Source of the DNA: Eleusine coracana subsp. coracana | Taxonomy: Eukaryota > Streptophyta > Magnoliopsida > Poales > Poaceae | NCBI GenBank assembly: GCA_032690845.1 | Contig: CM064422.1 | Span: 6,200,001 to 6,264,000, forward strand | Direction of reading: 5' to 3' | Length of the DNA: 64,000 bases | Part shown: positions 10,570 through 22,100 of the stretch, piece by piece | Position numbering within the stretch: the first letter of the stretch is position 1 | Layout: each line of letters starts with the position of its first letter | The notes under the pieces: generated by a model | Databases searched by the model: none | The model's input: the letters and a program-made list of their open reading frames with translations, nothing else | Told to the model about the DNA's origin: nothing | Program-made: the position numbers and the translations under genes

Positions 10570-12840
10570 GATATATCAGAGACCGGGACTTCAATTAACG
10601 AAACTACCGTGGACTGACTCGGGTCTGAGATACGTGTCGTCCCAGGAAATCACCGTATCCTCGTGGCTTTCCTACACATAAATTATCCTGCCCGTCAAGG
10701 CGGGGGAAGGCGTCGTAAGTCCCTCTAACATATCCGGAATATAGATATCTCCATTATCTTTATATCTATCTGCATGCATGCCTCTAATATCCACATGCCT
10801 AATTAAAAAATGTAGTATATCTTTACTTCCATACCTTGTTTTAATACTAAAGCTACATATCTATCTATATCTAGATCTATAACTTTACTATGTTATTTGT
10901 GAATAAAAAAGTTAAAAAATATTTTGTCTTTTATTCATATTTGACCAATTTTTGTAATGCTTCTATGTCAAAGAGATTAGTGATGGACCCAAAAATTTTG
11001 TGAAACCTAGGCGAATATCATAATGGGAACTTTCCCGCTCGAGCTAGAATTGGAAACACCACTCTATAAATAAGGCTCTTTGTGTCGAGAAACACAGATT
11101 GTTAATTTTACAAAGCTAGATTTGCAGGAATGTCAATTATGACCAATCAATTTGTGTAAAACACGTAATGGCTAAGTCAAGTGCTCGGTTAGCATTATGG
11201 CCATGCACTCCTTGATTCAAGATTAGATCGTGTTTTGCAGGATATGGCCCCTTGGCTCTGGCACCATGAAGCCCGGGTAGGCGTCCAAGCTCGCCGGGCC
11301 TTGGGTCCGCCCATGCCATGGACATATCCTTCGAAAACTACATATTAATGATAGGAACTTAACAAGCCATCGATGGCACCAATCAAAAGCACATGTAGAG
11401 AATCACTAAGGACTCATGTCTCCATTTTGAGAAATCTGTGGACATTACTCTTAAAATACTATATTCTTTGAGCCCATTATTTTAGAGTGAGATGATAATA
11501 ATGTTGCGTCCATGTTGAATAGAAATAGACTAAACTTTTATTTTATCTGCTGACATTTTTAAGTTGTGATACTTGAGTGGAAACATTTTTGTGTGAAACC
11601 TTTTACAAAAAATCATGCCACTTGCAATTTTAAATTAAAACCTTTTAAAAATCTAACACCATTTTACTTAGTATTTGTTTGGAAACATTGTAATTGAGAT
11701 TTGTTTTTGTTACTTGGTGCCTAACCTTTCTAGAATGAAGACATGAGATGGAAGTATAGGTGGTCAACGACGACACGAGCCTATCACGGGTTGGACCATT
11801 CTCTTAACAGGTCAGTATAACAGGCCTACGTCCAAGCCCAAACACGACGCAACTTGTTTTACATGAGCTAAACAGGTCAGGCGGTCCAATGCCCACTTAA
11901 ATTTCATATCCATCATTTTTTCTCTAAAACTTAAAATTTTATATAAAAAATAATTAATGTCAATAATTTTAAACTAAAAAATATAATTTTAGTGTAACTA
12001 TTAGAATATTAATTATTTTATTTGATGGATCATATTGTGTTTCATAGGCTAAACAAGTCAGGCATCATGCCTACATGAGCCACACTAAATGGGTCATGTT
12101 TGGACTGGATGATAGGCCTGTGGCTAGATCCAGACACCACTTATAACAGACCACAGGTCAGCACGACCCATCTAACTTCGTGTCATGCCATGCCTGGACC
12201 CGACCGAAGTAGTCGGGCCTCGTGCCAGTCCATCTGATCCGGTATAGATGTAAGGTTGGCCACTAGAGGATTAAGTTGTCATTTCCTTATAAAGAATCTC
12301 GTGCACCAGGACAATGTTTAACTATCATAATATGCTGTAGCGTTCATTTGGTTTAGAGTTGAAATTTTTATCGTATTTGATATATAGAAAAGAATGATCT
12401 CTGCTAACTTTTTTGGTCACAAATCATCCATTGATCTACAAATCACAATCCTATCTTTTGAGTCAAAATAGAGACGAAGAATTTTGTCAATTTCAAATGA
12501 ATATTTCTTTCTTTACACATATGATACTCTTATTTTATATACTCAAAGTGTCTTATGTACGATAAAAAAAATCTTTTTGTTATTATCACATAACACAGGA
12601 ATAAAAGAAAGAGTCGCAAAGCCGAAGCCCGCTGACCCAGAGACGTGACAGTCTCTAGATTCTAGAACCTACAGCCGGAGACGTGAGAGCCATAAACCGG
12701 ATGGAAGACCATCAGATTTCCCGAAATGATGTACAGTATTTTTCGTTGCCCGAAGAAAAAATAAATAAACAAACCCAGATGACAGATCCTATTTCGTGTC
12801 AGCCGAGCGCCCGAGCCCCCCCACGAGCGCACCGTATCGT
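10570..12840. other. Intergenic region between invertase and Alba genes; GC-word repeat
   Basis: AT-rich, no gene supported. A short open stretch near 11137-11325 (-) gives no recognised protein. Bases 11755-12245 carry repeated words such as acaggtcag, gggcctcgtgccag and cacgacc, typical of grass repeat blocks tentatively linked to hAT subterminal repeats. No clear terminal inverted repeat or target duplication was resolved. Confidence 0.45.
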
Positions 12841-12850
12841 TGGCTCCGTC

Positions 12851-12860
12851 TAGGGTTTTA
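12851..12860 (+). promoter_or_regulatory. Telo-box-like motif, Alba gene 5' leader
   Basis: TAGGGTTTTA, the complement of the plant telo-box AAACCCTA, lies 125 bp upstream of the Alba start codon. Telo-boxes are common in genes for translation and ribosome biogenesis. Confidence 0.5.
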
Positions 12861-12984
12861 GCCCCCGCGACGCAACCTCTCCCTCCCCTCCCGCCGCATC
12901 CTCCTCCACGCCCCTTCTCGCGAATCCCACCCGAATCCCCAGACTTCCCCGCCGGGCGGCGAGAAGGCGGCGCCGGCGGCCGAG

Positions 12985-15645
12985 ATGGACCGGTACCAGA
13001 GGGTAGAGAGGCCGCGGCCTGAGTCGGCCATCGAGGAGAACGAGATCCGCATCACCGCACAGGGCCTCATCCGCAACTATGTCTCCTACGCCACCTCCCT
13101 CCTCCAGGTGCGCGTCCTTCTTCGTTCCCCGCCTTCCGGTTGTGTCGGTTGGTCTTATGGACGCCGTCGGACATTCCATTCGAGTCTTCTGTGATTGTGC
13201 TAATTCAAATCGCGATGTTTGTTGCTGTGGAACGGGCGCGAGGCCGTGGTGGCCTGTTATGGCGGATTAAACTGTGCATCTTCAATGTTTTAATGTGAGA
13301 ATAGGTTCAACTTGCGTGGTCCAAATGTGAAGCTTGGGGATTGGTGCTCTATTCCAATGTTGATTTGTTAAATCTGAGAGGCTATTTATGGTTGGATTTA
13401 TTGACATTCTGAATCATCCAAGTAAATGATTGAAATATGTGATTTATGGAATAATTTTTCTCCGTCTGGTGTTCTGCTGATGCCAAGCATGCCTACTCCA
13501 ACTTGCTTGGGACTAAAAAGGATTTGTTGTTGCTGCTGCTGATGCCATGCATGCAATTAGCTCTGCCTTCCCCATTTGGACTGCATTTTTAATTTTGGTA
13601 ATGCCTATAGGAGTGTATCTACTGTCTGGTGATCTGTTAATGTGGTTCGCCATTATAAGGTCTGATTTTTTAGGTGCTCACTGCTTAAAATGATTCCAAA
13701 GAGTTAATAATGTGGCAAGAAGAGTGGCTAAGTTGAACGTTTTGAATTCTGTTTTCTCAGTAGTCACGCCATTCAACATGGATAGATTCCGTACATGTAT
13801 TGTAATAGCCAACTCAGTGTAATACTGTAGTAAGTCCGGCTCTGTTTTTTCATTTGATAACTTTGTTGCTTCAAAGATCTTACCTTTTATTAATATTTTT
13901 TTACCAGGATCCGAAAATTAATGAGATCGTTTTGAAGGCCATGGGACAGGCAATCAGCAAGTCTGTAGCTGTAGCAGAGATTATCAAGGTAAATCATTTT
14001 TTTTTATTCTCAAGTTAGTTGCATTGTTGGCCACCATAATTTGACAAGTTTTTTTTTTCTGGAACAGAAAAGGATCCCTGAATTACATCAGGATACCAAC
14101 ATCAGTTCTGTCAGCATCACAGATGTCTGGGAACCTATAGAAGAAGGCCTTGTCCCGTATGTTTCTCTTTAATTTTACCATATTCGTTTACTCTATGCTC
14201 TATTGTTGCAATGACGATTCTAATTCTTGCTTACTTTCAGACTGGAGATGACTCGGCATGTTTCGATGATATCAATTACCTTGTCTCCCACAGAGCTGGA
14301 CATGAACACTCCTGGGTGAGCAGATGTGTATTCACATCAGTGTTCGACAGAAGTTAGACTTGCACAGTTAAGAGAAGTGCATTGGTTTGGAATACTAATT
14401 CATTTTACATAGGTACCAAGCTCCATCTTATGATGAGCAGCCTAGGCAGCAGCAGCTCTTCCAGCAGGCACCACCTCAGCGTCAACCTCGTCGACCACAA
14501 GGCTACAACCAGCAGCTTGATTATGAAGGTATAAAAGTGATAATTTAGGATGATGTTTGTGGTTTTAGTTTTCTGAGGTCTGATAATTGGTTCTTTGCAG
14601 ATTCCTATGCCCGGGGCCGAGGTGGAAGGGGCCGCGGACGTGGAAGGGGTTGGGGTAGAGGAGGCTATGGTGGTTATGGTAACAACCAAGGTGGGTACAA
14701 CCAAGGAGGTGGCTATTATGATAATCAGGGTGGATATGGTGGATATGATAATCAAGGAGGGTATGGCGGTGGGTATGCCTATAACCAAGGCAGATATGGA
14801 AATTACCAAGGTATTGAATGGTATGCTGGTAAAATTGTATCGAGGATTTGCTCTATGTTGTAGATGGTAACTTATAATTATTTGTGGAAACAGAAAATGG
14901 TGGATATAGCCGAGGCAGGGGTGGCATGCGTGGGAGAGGCAACTATAACTATCGTGGTGGTATGCTGTTATATTCTTGTGCTTCTATTCTAAATGATTAA
15001 TATCTGCTGCTTTTCGACATGTTACAACATTTCTTTTGGCTTCTAGATTTACTGTGCTATATCTTTTGAAGTTTCACTGAACAAGTCTTGTTTTAGCTAA
15101 CTTGCAAGACCTAATAGTTTTAGCTAAATTGCAAGACCTAATAGTGTTATACTGCCAATCACTTAATATATTTGGTCAAAGCTGGTTTAACCACTTTTGA
15201 CTGCAGGTTTAATACTATCTTTTGAGCAGCTTATCTTTGTGATGTGTTGCTGCATCTAAAATTGGAGCCTGTATGAGTATCGACTTGTAGATAACAAATA
15301 TAGGTGTTGCTGCTCAATAGATAGCTCATCATGCCATGGAACTGGTCTGAAATTTATCTTCTTGCAGGCTATGAAGGAGGCAGAGGTGGATACGGAAGCA
15401 GGGGCGGCTATGAAGGAGGCAGGGGTGGGTATCGAGGAGGCAGGGGTGGGTATGAAGGAGGCAGGGGTGGATATGAAGGAGGCAGGGGTGGGTATGAAGG
15501 AGGCAGGGGTGGATATGGAGGCAGGGGCGGCTACGAGGGAGGGAGGGATGGGTATGAAGGAGGCAGGGGTGGCGGGTATCCTGGCGGTAGGGGCTATGGT
15601 GGTCGTGGAAGGGGAAGAATGGGTGGCCGTGGGCAAGGGAACTGA
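12985..15645 (+). CDS. Alba-domain RNA/DNA-binding protein with C-terminal RGG repeats
   Basis: Eight exons: 12985-13107, 13908-13988, 14068-14156, 14241-14315, 14413-14528, 14601-14810, 14894-14959, 15368-15645; 345 residues, all junctions in frame. Residues about 18-105 form an Alba domain (NEIRITAQGLIRNYV, KAMGQAISKSVAVAEIIK, then SVSITDVWEP and MTRHVSMISITLS). From about residue 150 on the protein is Gly/Arg/Tyr-rich, with RGRGGRGRGRGRG and repeated GGYEGGRG units, typical of plant RGG-type Alba proteins that bind RNA and join cytoplasmic mRNP granules. The last exon is an array of about 24-bp repeats. Intron 1 carries a LINE 3' remnant. The start is supported by the domain and by a GC-rich leader with a telo-box. 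Confidence 0.93.
13490..13543 (+). mobile_element. RTE LINE 3'-end remnant in Alba intron 1
   Basis: The words gcctactccaacttgcttgg, gactaaaaagga and ttgttgttgctgctgctg match the 3' terminus of the RTE copies at 33238 and 41721 (there read on the minus strand), including the trinucleotide tail. It is a short, degraded piece in sense orientation to the host gene. Confidence 0.7.
15375..15570 (+). repeat. In-frame 24-bp tandem repeats coding GGYEGGRG
   Basis: About eight units of roughly 24 bp (ggtatgaaggaggcaggggt plus four bases), some shortened by three to nine bases and always in frame. This kind of array can change copy number by slippage without breaking the protein. Confidence 0.85.
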
Positions 15646-16860
15646 GAACAGGTGCTGAATCCATGGGCTTTTGGTGTTTCATTTAGTGCATGCTTTATTA
15701 ATATCAGGGGAAAAGATAAGTTCTGAGGATTTGTGTCGAAATCCATCAGTTATGTGAGGTTACTTTCCCTGAGCGCGAGGTTTGGTTGTGAGCATAATGC
15801 TTTGCCAGGTTTATCATGTAGTAATCTTTCCAATGTTTCTACCGCTGAGGTTTGCTTGTTTTCCCAATGGTCGTTGAATGCTGAGCATGCTGCCCTATGT
15901 TCATGCCCATTGCATTATCAGATGGAAACTATTTCCCTGTGTCAAAATTGTTCATTTATTTGTGCAGTTTTGCTTATGTCAATTAATATTTCGATGAGAT
16001 CCATATTGTTCCTTTTTCTTTGTGCAAAATATTGAAATGCTTCCGACGTTGTTTGTTGACTGACCCCGACCCTGAGGGTTGAGATGTTTGCTCAAAATGT
16101 ACTCCCCAAACTGCAACCCATGCTCGAATGGACTATACCGCCTCTAAAAAATAAATAAATAGTTATACCGTCTCTCTCAAGAAAGAGTTATACCGTCTCT
16201 AAAAAAAATAGTTATACCGGACCCTATTATGCTCTCGAATATGCTATGGCAGAGCGGAGTACTAAATGTTCGTGCCATTTCAATTTCCCAGTCTTTCTTT
16301 TCTATAAGTTCCAGTGGATGGCCTAAAGTGACTAGGCCATAGATCATCTCCAGTGGGCTTAAATGAAGTCCTCTACTCTTTTTTTTTTTTAAGTCTCTAC
16401 TCCTGTTTTTAGTAGCCGGCTCTTATTTTTTACCACCCAATTTTTTTTTGTTGAACTCTAGCAGGAGTACCAATTTTGCATCCCTCAAACTTGTTCTGAC
16501 ATGTGGGGTCCATGTGTCAGTGATCTAAAGTAGCTCTTCCATGTGGGGCCCGTTTGTCAGTGACATAGGGTCTAGTCCTCGGGGCGAACCCACAGCGATG
16601 GTAGTCGGGCACAGGAGAGGAAAGAGGAGAGTTGATGTGAGTCCAATTGTCAGCTGTGATTTGAAAGGGTAAAATAAACACTCATATTCTCGAGGGGTTT
16701 GAAGAGGAGATTCAAGAGTACATGTAAATCTGAATAGAAGTATTGCTGAAGTTAGTTTTTTTAGTCAAACTCTCAATAAGTGGAGTATGAGATCCATTTG
16801 AGAGCCGTGGTCGAGATGCTCTAAAACGACTTTACAAAATTTAGAGAAAGTAGTGTGGTA
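15646..16860. other. Alba 3' UTR and spacer; possible MITE
   Basis: The first several hundred bases are probably 3' UTR. At 16130-16220 there is a short repeated ttataccg(t)ctct motif. Bases about 16339-16825 begin catctccagtgggc and end gagatgctctaaaac, wording common at ends of grass MITEs, but no clean terminal repeat was proved. Confidence 0.35.
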
Positions 16861-16994
16861 CTAGTATGAATCCACCTGAGACGACGATTTACCTCGAGCA
16901 GGGAAGAAAGGGGCCGCTGCGCGAGTATATACCCGAGCTAACTGGGACTCAACTTGAATCACGGCCCTTTCCCGCCGGTGCGACCAAGCCAAGC

Positions 16995-18464
16995 ATGCGG
17001 CCGTACATCCCCAAGGCCACCTTCGCCTTCTGCCACTCCCTCCTCGCCTCCCGCCTCCTCCGCTCCGCCGCCTCCCCCGCCGCGCCACTTCTCCCCGTGC
17101 AGTCCCTCCTCACCACTGCCGGACTCCTCCCGCGCCACCCCGACCTCTCCCTCCTCGCGCTCAACTCCCTCCTCCACGCCCTCTCCCGCCGCGCCGCCTC
17201 CCCTGCGCACCCACACCTCGCGCTCCGCCTCCTCCGCCTCATGCTCTCCCCCGCCTCGCCCCTCCCCGCGCCGGACCACCTCTCCTTCCCCTTCGCGCTC
17301 TCCGCCGCCGCCGCGCTCGGCGACTCGTCCGGGCCGCAGCTCCACGCGCTGCTCGTGAAGAACGCGCTCTTCCCCGCCGACCACTACGTCACCACCGCGC
17401 TGCTCCAGCTCCACGCGCCGCGCCCGGACCTCGCGCGGAGGGTGTTCGACGAATTGCCGCGGCGAGAGGCGATCCACTACGACCTCGTCATCGGTGCGTA
17501 CGCGCGCGCGGGGATGGCGGCCGAGGGCCTGGCGGTGTTCCGTGCCATGTTCGACGACGGGGTGTCCCCCGACGCCGTCGTGCTCACCACCGCTGTCGCC
17601 ACGTGCGCGCAGGCCGGCGCGCTCGAGTGCGGCGCGTGGGTGCACCGCTACATCGAGCGCACCGCGCCGGGCCTGCTCGGGGACGCCTTCGTCGGCTCCG
17701 CGCTCGTCAGCATGTACGCCAAGTGCGGGTGCCTGGAGGCAGCGGTCGCCGTGTTCGACGGCATGCCGGAGCGGAACGAGTACGTGTGGGGCACCATGGT
17801 GGGCGCGTTCGCGGTGCACGGCATGGCGGCGGAGGCGGTCGCGTGCCTAGAGAGGATGCTGGCGGAGGACGGGGTGCGGCCCGACGGCGTCGTGGTGCTC
17901 GGCGCGCTGTCCGCGTGCGCGCACGCCGGCAAGGTGGAGGACGGGCTGCGCCTGCTCAGGGAGATGCGGCAACGGTACGGCGTCGCGCCGGGGCACGAGC
18001 ATTACAGCTGCACGGTCGACATGCTCTGCCGAGTGGGACGGCTAGAGGAGGCCATGAGACTGATCGAGACAATGCCGATGACCCCGCTCGAGTCAGTGTG
18101 GGGCTCTGTCCTCGCCGGGTGCCGTAACTACGGCAACGTGGAGCTAGCCGAGGTTGCAGCACGAGAGCTCGAGAGGATGGGCGCCGGCGCCGACGAGGGC
18201 GTGTACGTGCAGTTGTCCAACATCTACCTGGATGCCAACCGCAAGGACGACGCGCGGAGGGTGCGGAAGCTGATCGGCAGTCGGGGGATCAAGAAGGTCC
18301 CAGCTTATAGTGCTGTAGAGGTCGACGGCGAGGTCAGCTCTTTTGTCGCCGACGACCAGGCACACCCACGGCGCTTCGAGATATGGGACGTGCTCCGGTT
18401 GCTGGCGCACCAGATGGGACACATACCAGACGAGGAAGAAGAAACATTGTTTGAAGTATTGTAA
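16995..18464 (+). CDS. Pentatricopeptide repeat protein, PLS class with E-type C-terminus
   Basis: Single exon, 489 residues from the ATG at 16995. The frame is open upstream to an ATG at 16866, but PPR-like and targeting-like sequence begins after MRPYIPKATFAF. PPR signatures: DLVIGAYARAGMAAEGLAVF, VGSALVSMYAKCGCLEAAVA, WGTMVGAFAVHGMAAEAVA and YSCTVDMLCRVGRLEEAMRL. The E/E+-like tail includes VWGSVLAGCRNYGNVELAE and YVQLSNIYLDANRKDDARRV; there is no DYW domain. Such proteins act in plastids or mitochondria, often as C-to-U RNA editing specificity factors; organelle and target are not predictable here. The first half is extremely GC-rich, as in many grass intronless genes. It converges with the UTP4-like gene. 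Confidence 0.92.
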   Translation: MRPYIPKATFAFCHSLLASRLLRSAASPAAPLLPVQSLLTTAGLLPRHPDLSLLALNSLLHALSRRAASPAHPHLALRLLRLMLSPASPLPAPDHLSFPFALSAAAALGDSSGPQLHALLVKNALFPADHYVTTALLQLHAPRPDLARRVFDELPRREAIHYDLVIGAYARAGMAAEGLAVFRAMFDDGVSPDAVVLTTAVATCAQAGALECGAWVHRYIERTAPGLLGDAFVGSALVSMYAKCGCLEAAVAVFDGMPERNEYVWGTMVGAFAVHGMAAEAVACLERMLAEDGVRPDGVVVLGALSACAHAGKVEDGLRLLREMRQRYGVAPGHEHYSCTVDMLCRVGRLEEAMRLIETMPMTPLESVWGSVLAGCRNYGNVELAEVAARELERMGAGADEGVYVQLSNIYLDANRKDDARRVRKLIGSRGIKKVPAYSAVEVDGEVSSFVADDQAHPRRFEIWDVLRLLAHQMGHIPDEEEETLFEVL

Positions 18465-19190
18465 CAGATTTTTCCCACATTGGCTCTCGGTGAGAGCAAC
18501 CGATGCAAAACTGCAACAGTAAAATGTTTTTTTAGCTATATTGTTTTTGTGAACTGTAGTTTGATCACACAAAAAAAACATAGAAAAGATGGATTCAACA
18601 TATTTCAGTACGTTTTACGTGTTTCACTTTGCTATTTTTACTTTAAAAAATTATTATCCATGTTATTTCACAGTATACGTGTTTTCCCTTCGGCAACGCG
18701 GATTCACGGTTAAATCTGCAAAGCAAGGAGAAGATATTTCGAAAAACACCTGCACATTGAAAAGGCGGATTCAAGTAGAACCAGCATGAATTTCTAGTTT
18801 CTAGAATTTCTAGAACCGAGGCCGACGTAAGAGTTCACTCGTCGCCTCGTGCCCCTATATACAAAGAACATCTTCCGGAGACAAACAACAGATACTCAGT
18901 TAACAGTAACAGAAGTTATCATACAGTTTACAGCTGACAAAAATTTTGCGCCATGACAAGGTATGACAAACTGGCGCACTGAGTCTACTAGATCAGTCAA
19001 GTAAAAGTGAAAAATAAAAGCGACAGACCTACACGCACTTGATGCTGATGCTGCAGCTATTTTCTGCTGCTAAATCCTGGAACGCCACTTTCAGACTATT
19101 AACATGCTTGTGGGAAGGATGCATGCTATAAAAAAACAATGAATGTGATTCCTGTCACAAGTGCCAACGGTTGAAAGTTTGCCCCTGAAA
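18465..19190. other. Spacer between two convergent genes; no gene seen
   Basis: Contains the 3' ends of the PPR and UTP4-like transcripts; AT-rich, with no supported coding region or transposon. Confidence 0.4.
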
Positions 19191-22100
19191 TTAAGTCCCA
19201 TATATATGTCTGTGAACTGGTTCACCAAAGCCTTCAACCACATCCATCCATCGCTTCTCTACTATTAAAATCGAACTGTCCAATAGGTGCCCAACAAAAA
19301 GAACTGGATCGTTAAATGCAAAGAAGTCAAAATTATTCCGTTTCCCTTGTTTCAACTCTTCATCGCAGGCCTTCCGCTTTTGCTTTTTCTTCATAGTCTT
19401 TAGTGAGTCTGTCTTTTCTGTGGGTCCATTTACTTCAAGCAGCAATTGAACATCATCAACAACAGGCAATCCAAAATCAATGAAGCACATTGCCCTGAAA
19501 ATAAAGGGACTAGACTTTTAGCATCATATATGTGTAAAACAAATATCAAGTTGAAGTCTGATGTAACACCAAATAAACAGATAAGGGAAGTCTGATGTAA
19601 CACCAAATAAACAGATAAGGGTAGCATTAAGATATCACAGTAACAAAACATGTACTCAGATCCAAATAACAGAATTAATCAATCAATCCAAATAATATTT
19701 GAATCAGTAACACAAGATGTATTCAGAATTACAGATATCACAGTAACAAGAGGACTAGTGCGTTAAGTAGTGAATCCACAAGGGCAGTACAATGACATAC
19801 TGTGGTCTGAATTTATTGTCGTTTCAACTGAGAATGGCCTAAAAAGCACTAAATTTGCATGTCTGATAGACAATAATAAAAGAACAGAGTATATATACAT
19901 ATATACACACACACATTAGTAATAAGTAAATCACCAAAAGGAGGTTACCTTGTGCTGTATACCACAACTGATGATGAGCTTTGTGGAGGAAATGATAGGC
20001 CAATGACCTCTCCAGGAAATTCCTGGAAACTTCTGGGCAAACGATGTGTATATCGCTTAGACCATTCGCCTAACTGTTTTGCTTCTACATCAAATACGTA
20101 CACCTCGTTTTTGGATGTAGTTATCACGAGTGCATTGTTCTTGGGGCAAAAGCCACCAGATGTAATAGAGCCATCATTCATCCTAGGTATGAACCAATGT
20201 TGCCTGCAAATGTCAGAAGGAAAGAGATTAGCAACAACAGGCATATGGTCTTTATGGATTATTACTGCTGGTAACAAAAGACATGCAAGAGTCAAACTGT
20301 TGCGTACCTCTGCACCTCAAGGTTGAATATATAGATATCCCCAAAGCAACTAACAGCAGCCAACCACTGCCCATCAGCACTTAGGAACATTTTTGTTACT
20401 GGTGATTCTCTTGAAGAAACTTTTGATTGTTCCATCTTTCTCATTGGATGAAATACATTTGAAATTTCTCTTGTTGCGATATCTATGATCTGATCAATGC
20501 AGCAGAGATTGAGTGTTAAGTGTCAATGATAAAAAAAAATAGAAAAAAACAATGATACTGACATTATGAATCGTTTCAGCATAAACTATTTGCCACTTTA
20601 GTTAACACTGATTGCCACTGAAGTGGCAAATAATTGAGACATTTATGCACCATGCAGTTAATTAATACCAGACCAAACTTCTGGCAAATCAGATACTACA
20701 TAACCACTAAACACACAAAAACAAAATCATGTGTTGCATGGCCAACACTGATTGCCACTGAAGTGGCGAATAATTCAGACATATATGCACCATGCAGTTA
20801 ATTAATATCAGACCAAACTTCTGGCAAATTAGATACTACATAACTACTAAACACACAAAAACAAAATCATGTGTTGCATGGCCTATTACAAAGTTCAAAG
20901 CATACTGTCAAGGAGTAAATAGGTACAGGATCTCAGTGGCCAGACATGTGCTTCAATTTTTTGGTATGCAGGAGAGTAAAATCTACAGACAGACCGCACA
21001 TGCTTCACATATGACCAAATCAAGTAGAAGTTTAACAAAAATGTCTTCTCTACTCTATAATTACGGTGCAGTTGTCTCTTCCCCCCACGTAATTATAGCC
21101 CCTGCCCCAATTGCTGCGCTGCTGAGTCCATATACTGATCAAGAGAACGTCATGTCGCACCCCTGTTTCATATCAAGATGTAGCCACCAGCACGATACCA
21201 AGAAACCCTGTCTCTGCCTCTCCCTCCTTCACGCCGCCAGAAAATATAAATTATGAATACAGGTAGAGATAGAAAAGGGGCAGGAATAGAGAAACACTTA
21301 CATATATTTTTCCATCACGCCCGGAAAGTATCAAATTGGATGAGTCAACAGTAAACATCATACTATGAGAACAAGACAACCCTTTTGGCAGCTCTAATTT
21401 GTCAAGGCTGTACTTTTTTCCACCCTTATGCTTCAGCGCAAAAAGACAAGGCCTCGCACTATCTGAGTAGGCCAAAAGTGTTCCATTGGCAGAGGCAGCA
21501 CTAGAAATGATTTTTCTGGACCCCTTGCTTTTCAAACGAGCTAGGTGACGTATTGTAGCATTTCCTTCAGATGATGTGCTTGGAGTCAACTTGTTCTGAA
21601 CTGTCACCAATAAAACATCCAACCAGTTGGCAGATTGAACAAGCATTACAGAATCTCCATTGACTGTGCTATCTCTTGCCAGATTTATCAAAGGGCGTTG
21701 AGGTGCAGGGCAGAAGTTATGAGGTGCAAATTGAGTAAACTCCCTTGCTGAATAAGCAAAGAGCTTAGTGTCATCACCACCAGATATGAGCATTGGAACA
21801 CCAAGATGAGCCCATTTGTGGTAACTGAATTCATGTCTGCGCCGCTTTTTCTTCACCGCCTTTTCTTCTGGTACATCATCTAGAAAACAAAAGAATGACA
21901 TCATAATGTGCACACTCTACTAGACCGAGGGCAAAATTAAATGCTGCTAAAATGATGACAAACCTTCTCTACAAATTGGTACAGCCATGGTCAATGCCCT
22001 TACATCATGAGTGTGAACTCTAACATATCCCACATAGACCCACTTGGACACTTCCTCTTTGGACACATCTTTCAGAGCACCAGAGTCATCTTTTGATACT

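Noticed and set aside
11137..11325. 62-codon minus-strand frame in the spacer
   Set aside because: No recognisable family, no start context, and surrounded by AT-rich repeat-like DNA.
15375..15570. Regularly spaced repeats considered as a CRISPR-like array
   Set aside because: They are in-frame coding repeats without spacers in a plant gene.
16959..17819. 286-codon antisense frame over the PPR gene
   Set aside because: A by-product of very high GC at third codon positions; Glu/Gly/Arg-rich with no recognisable family.
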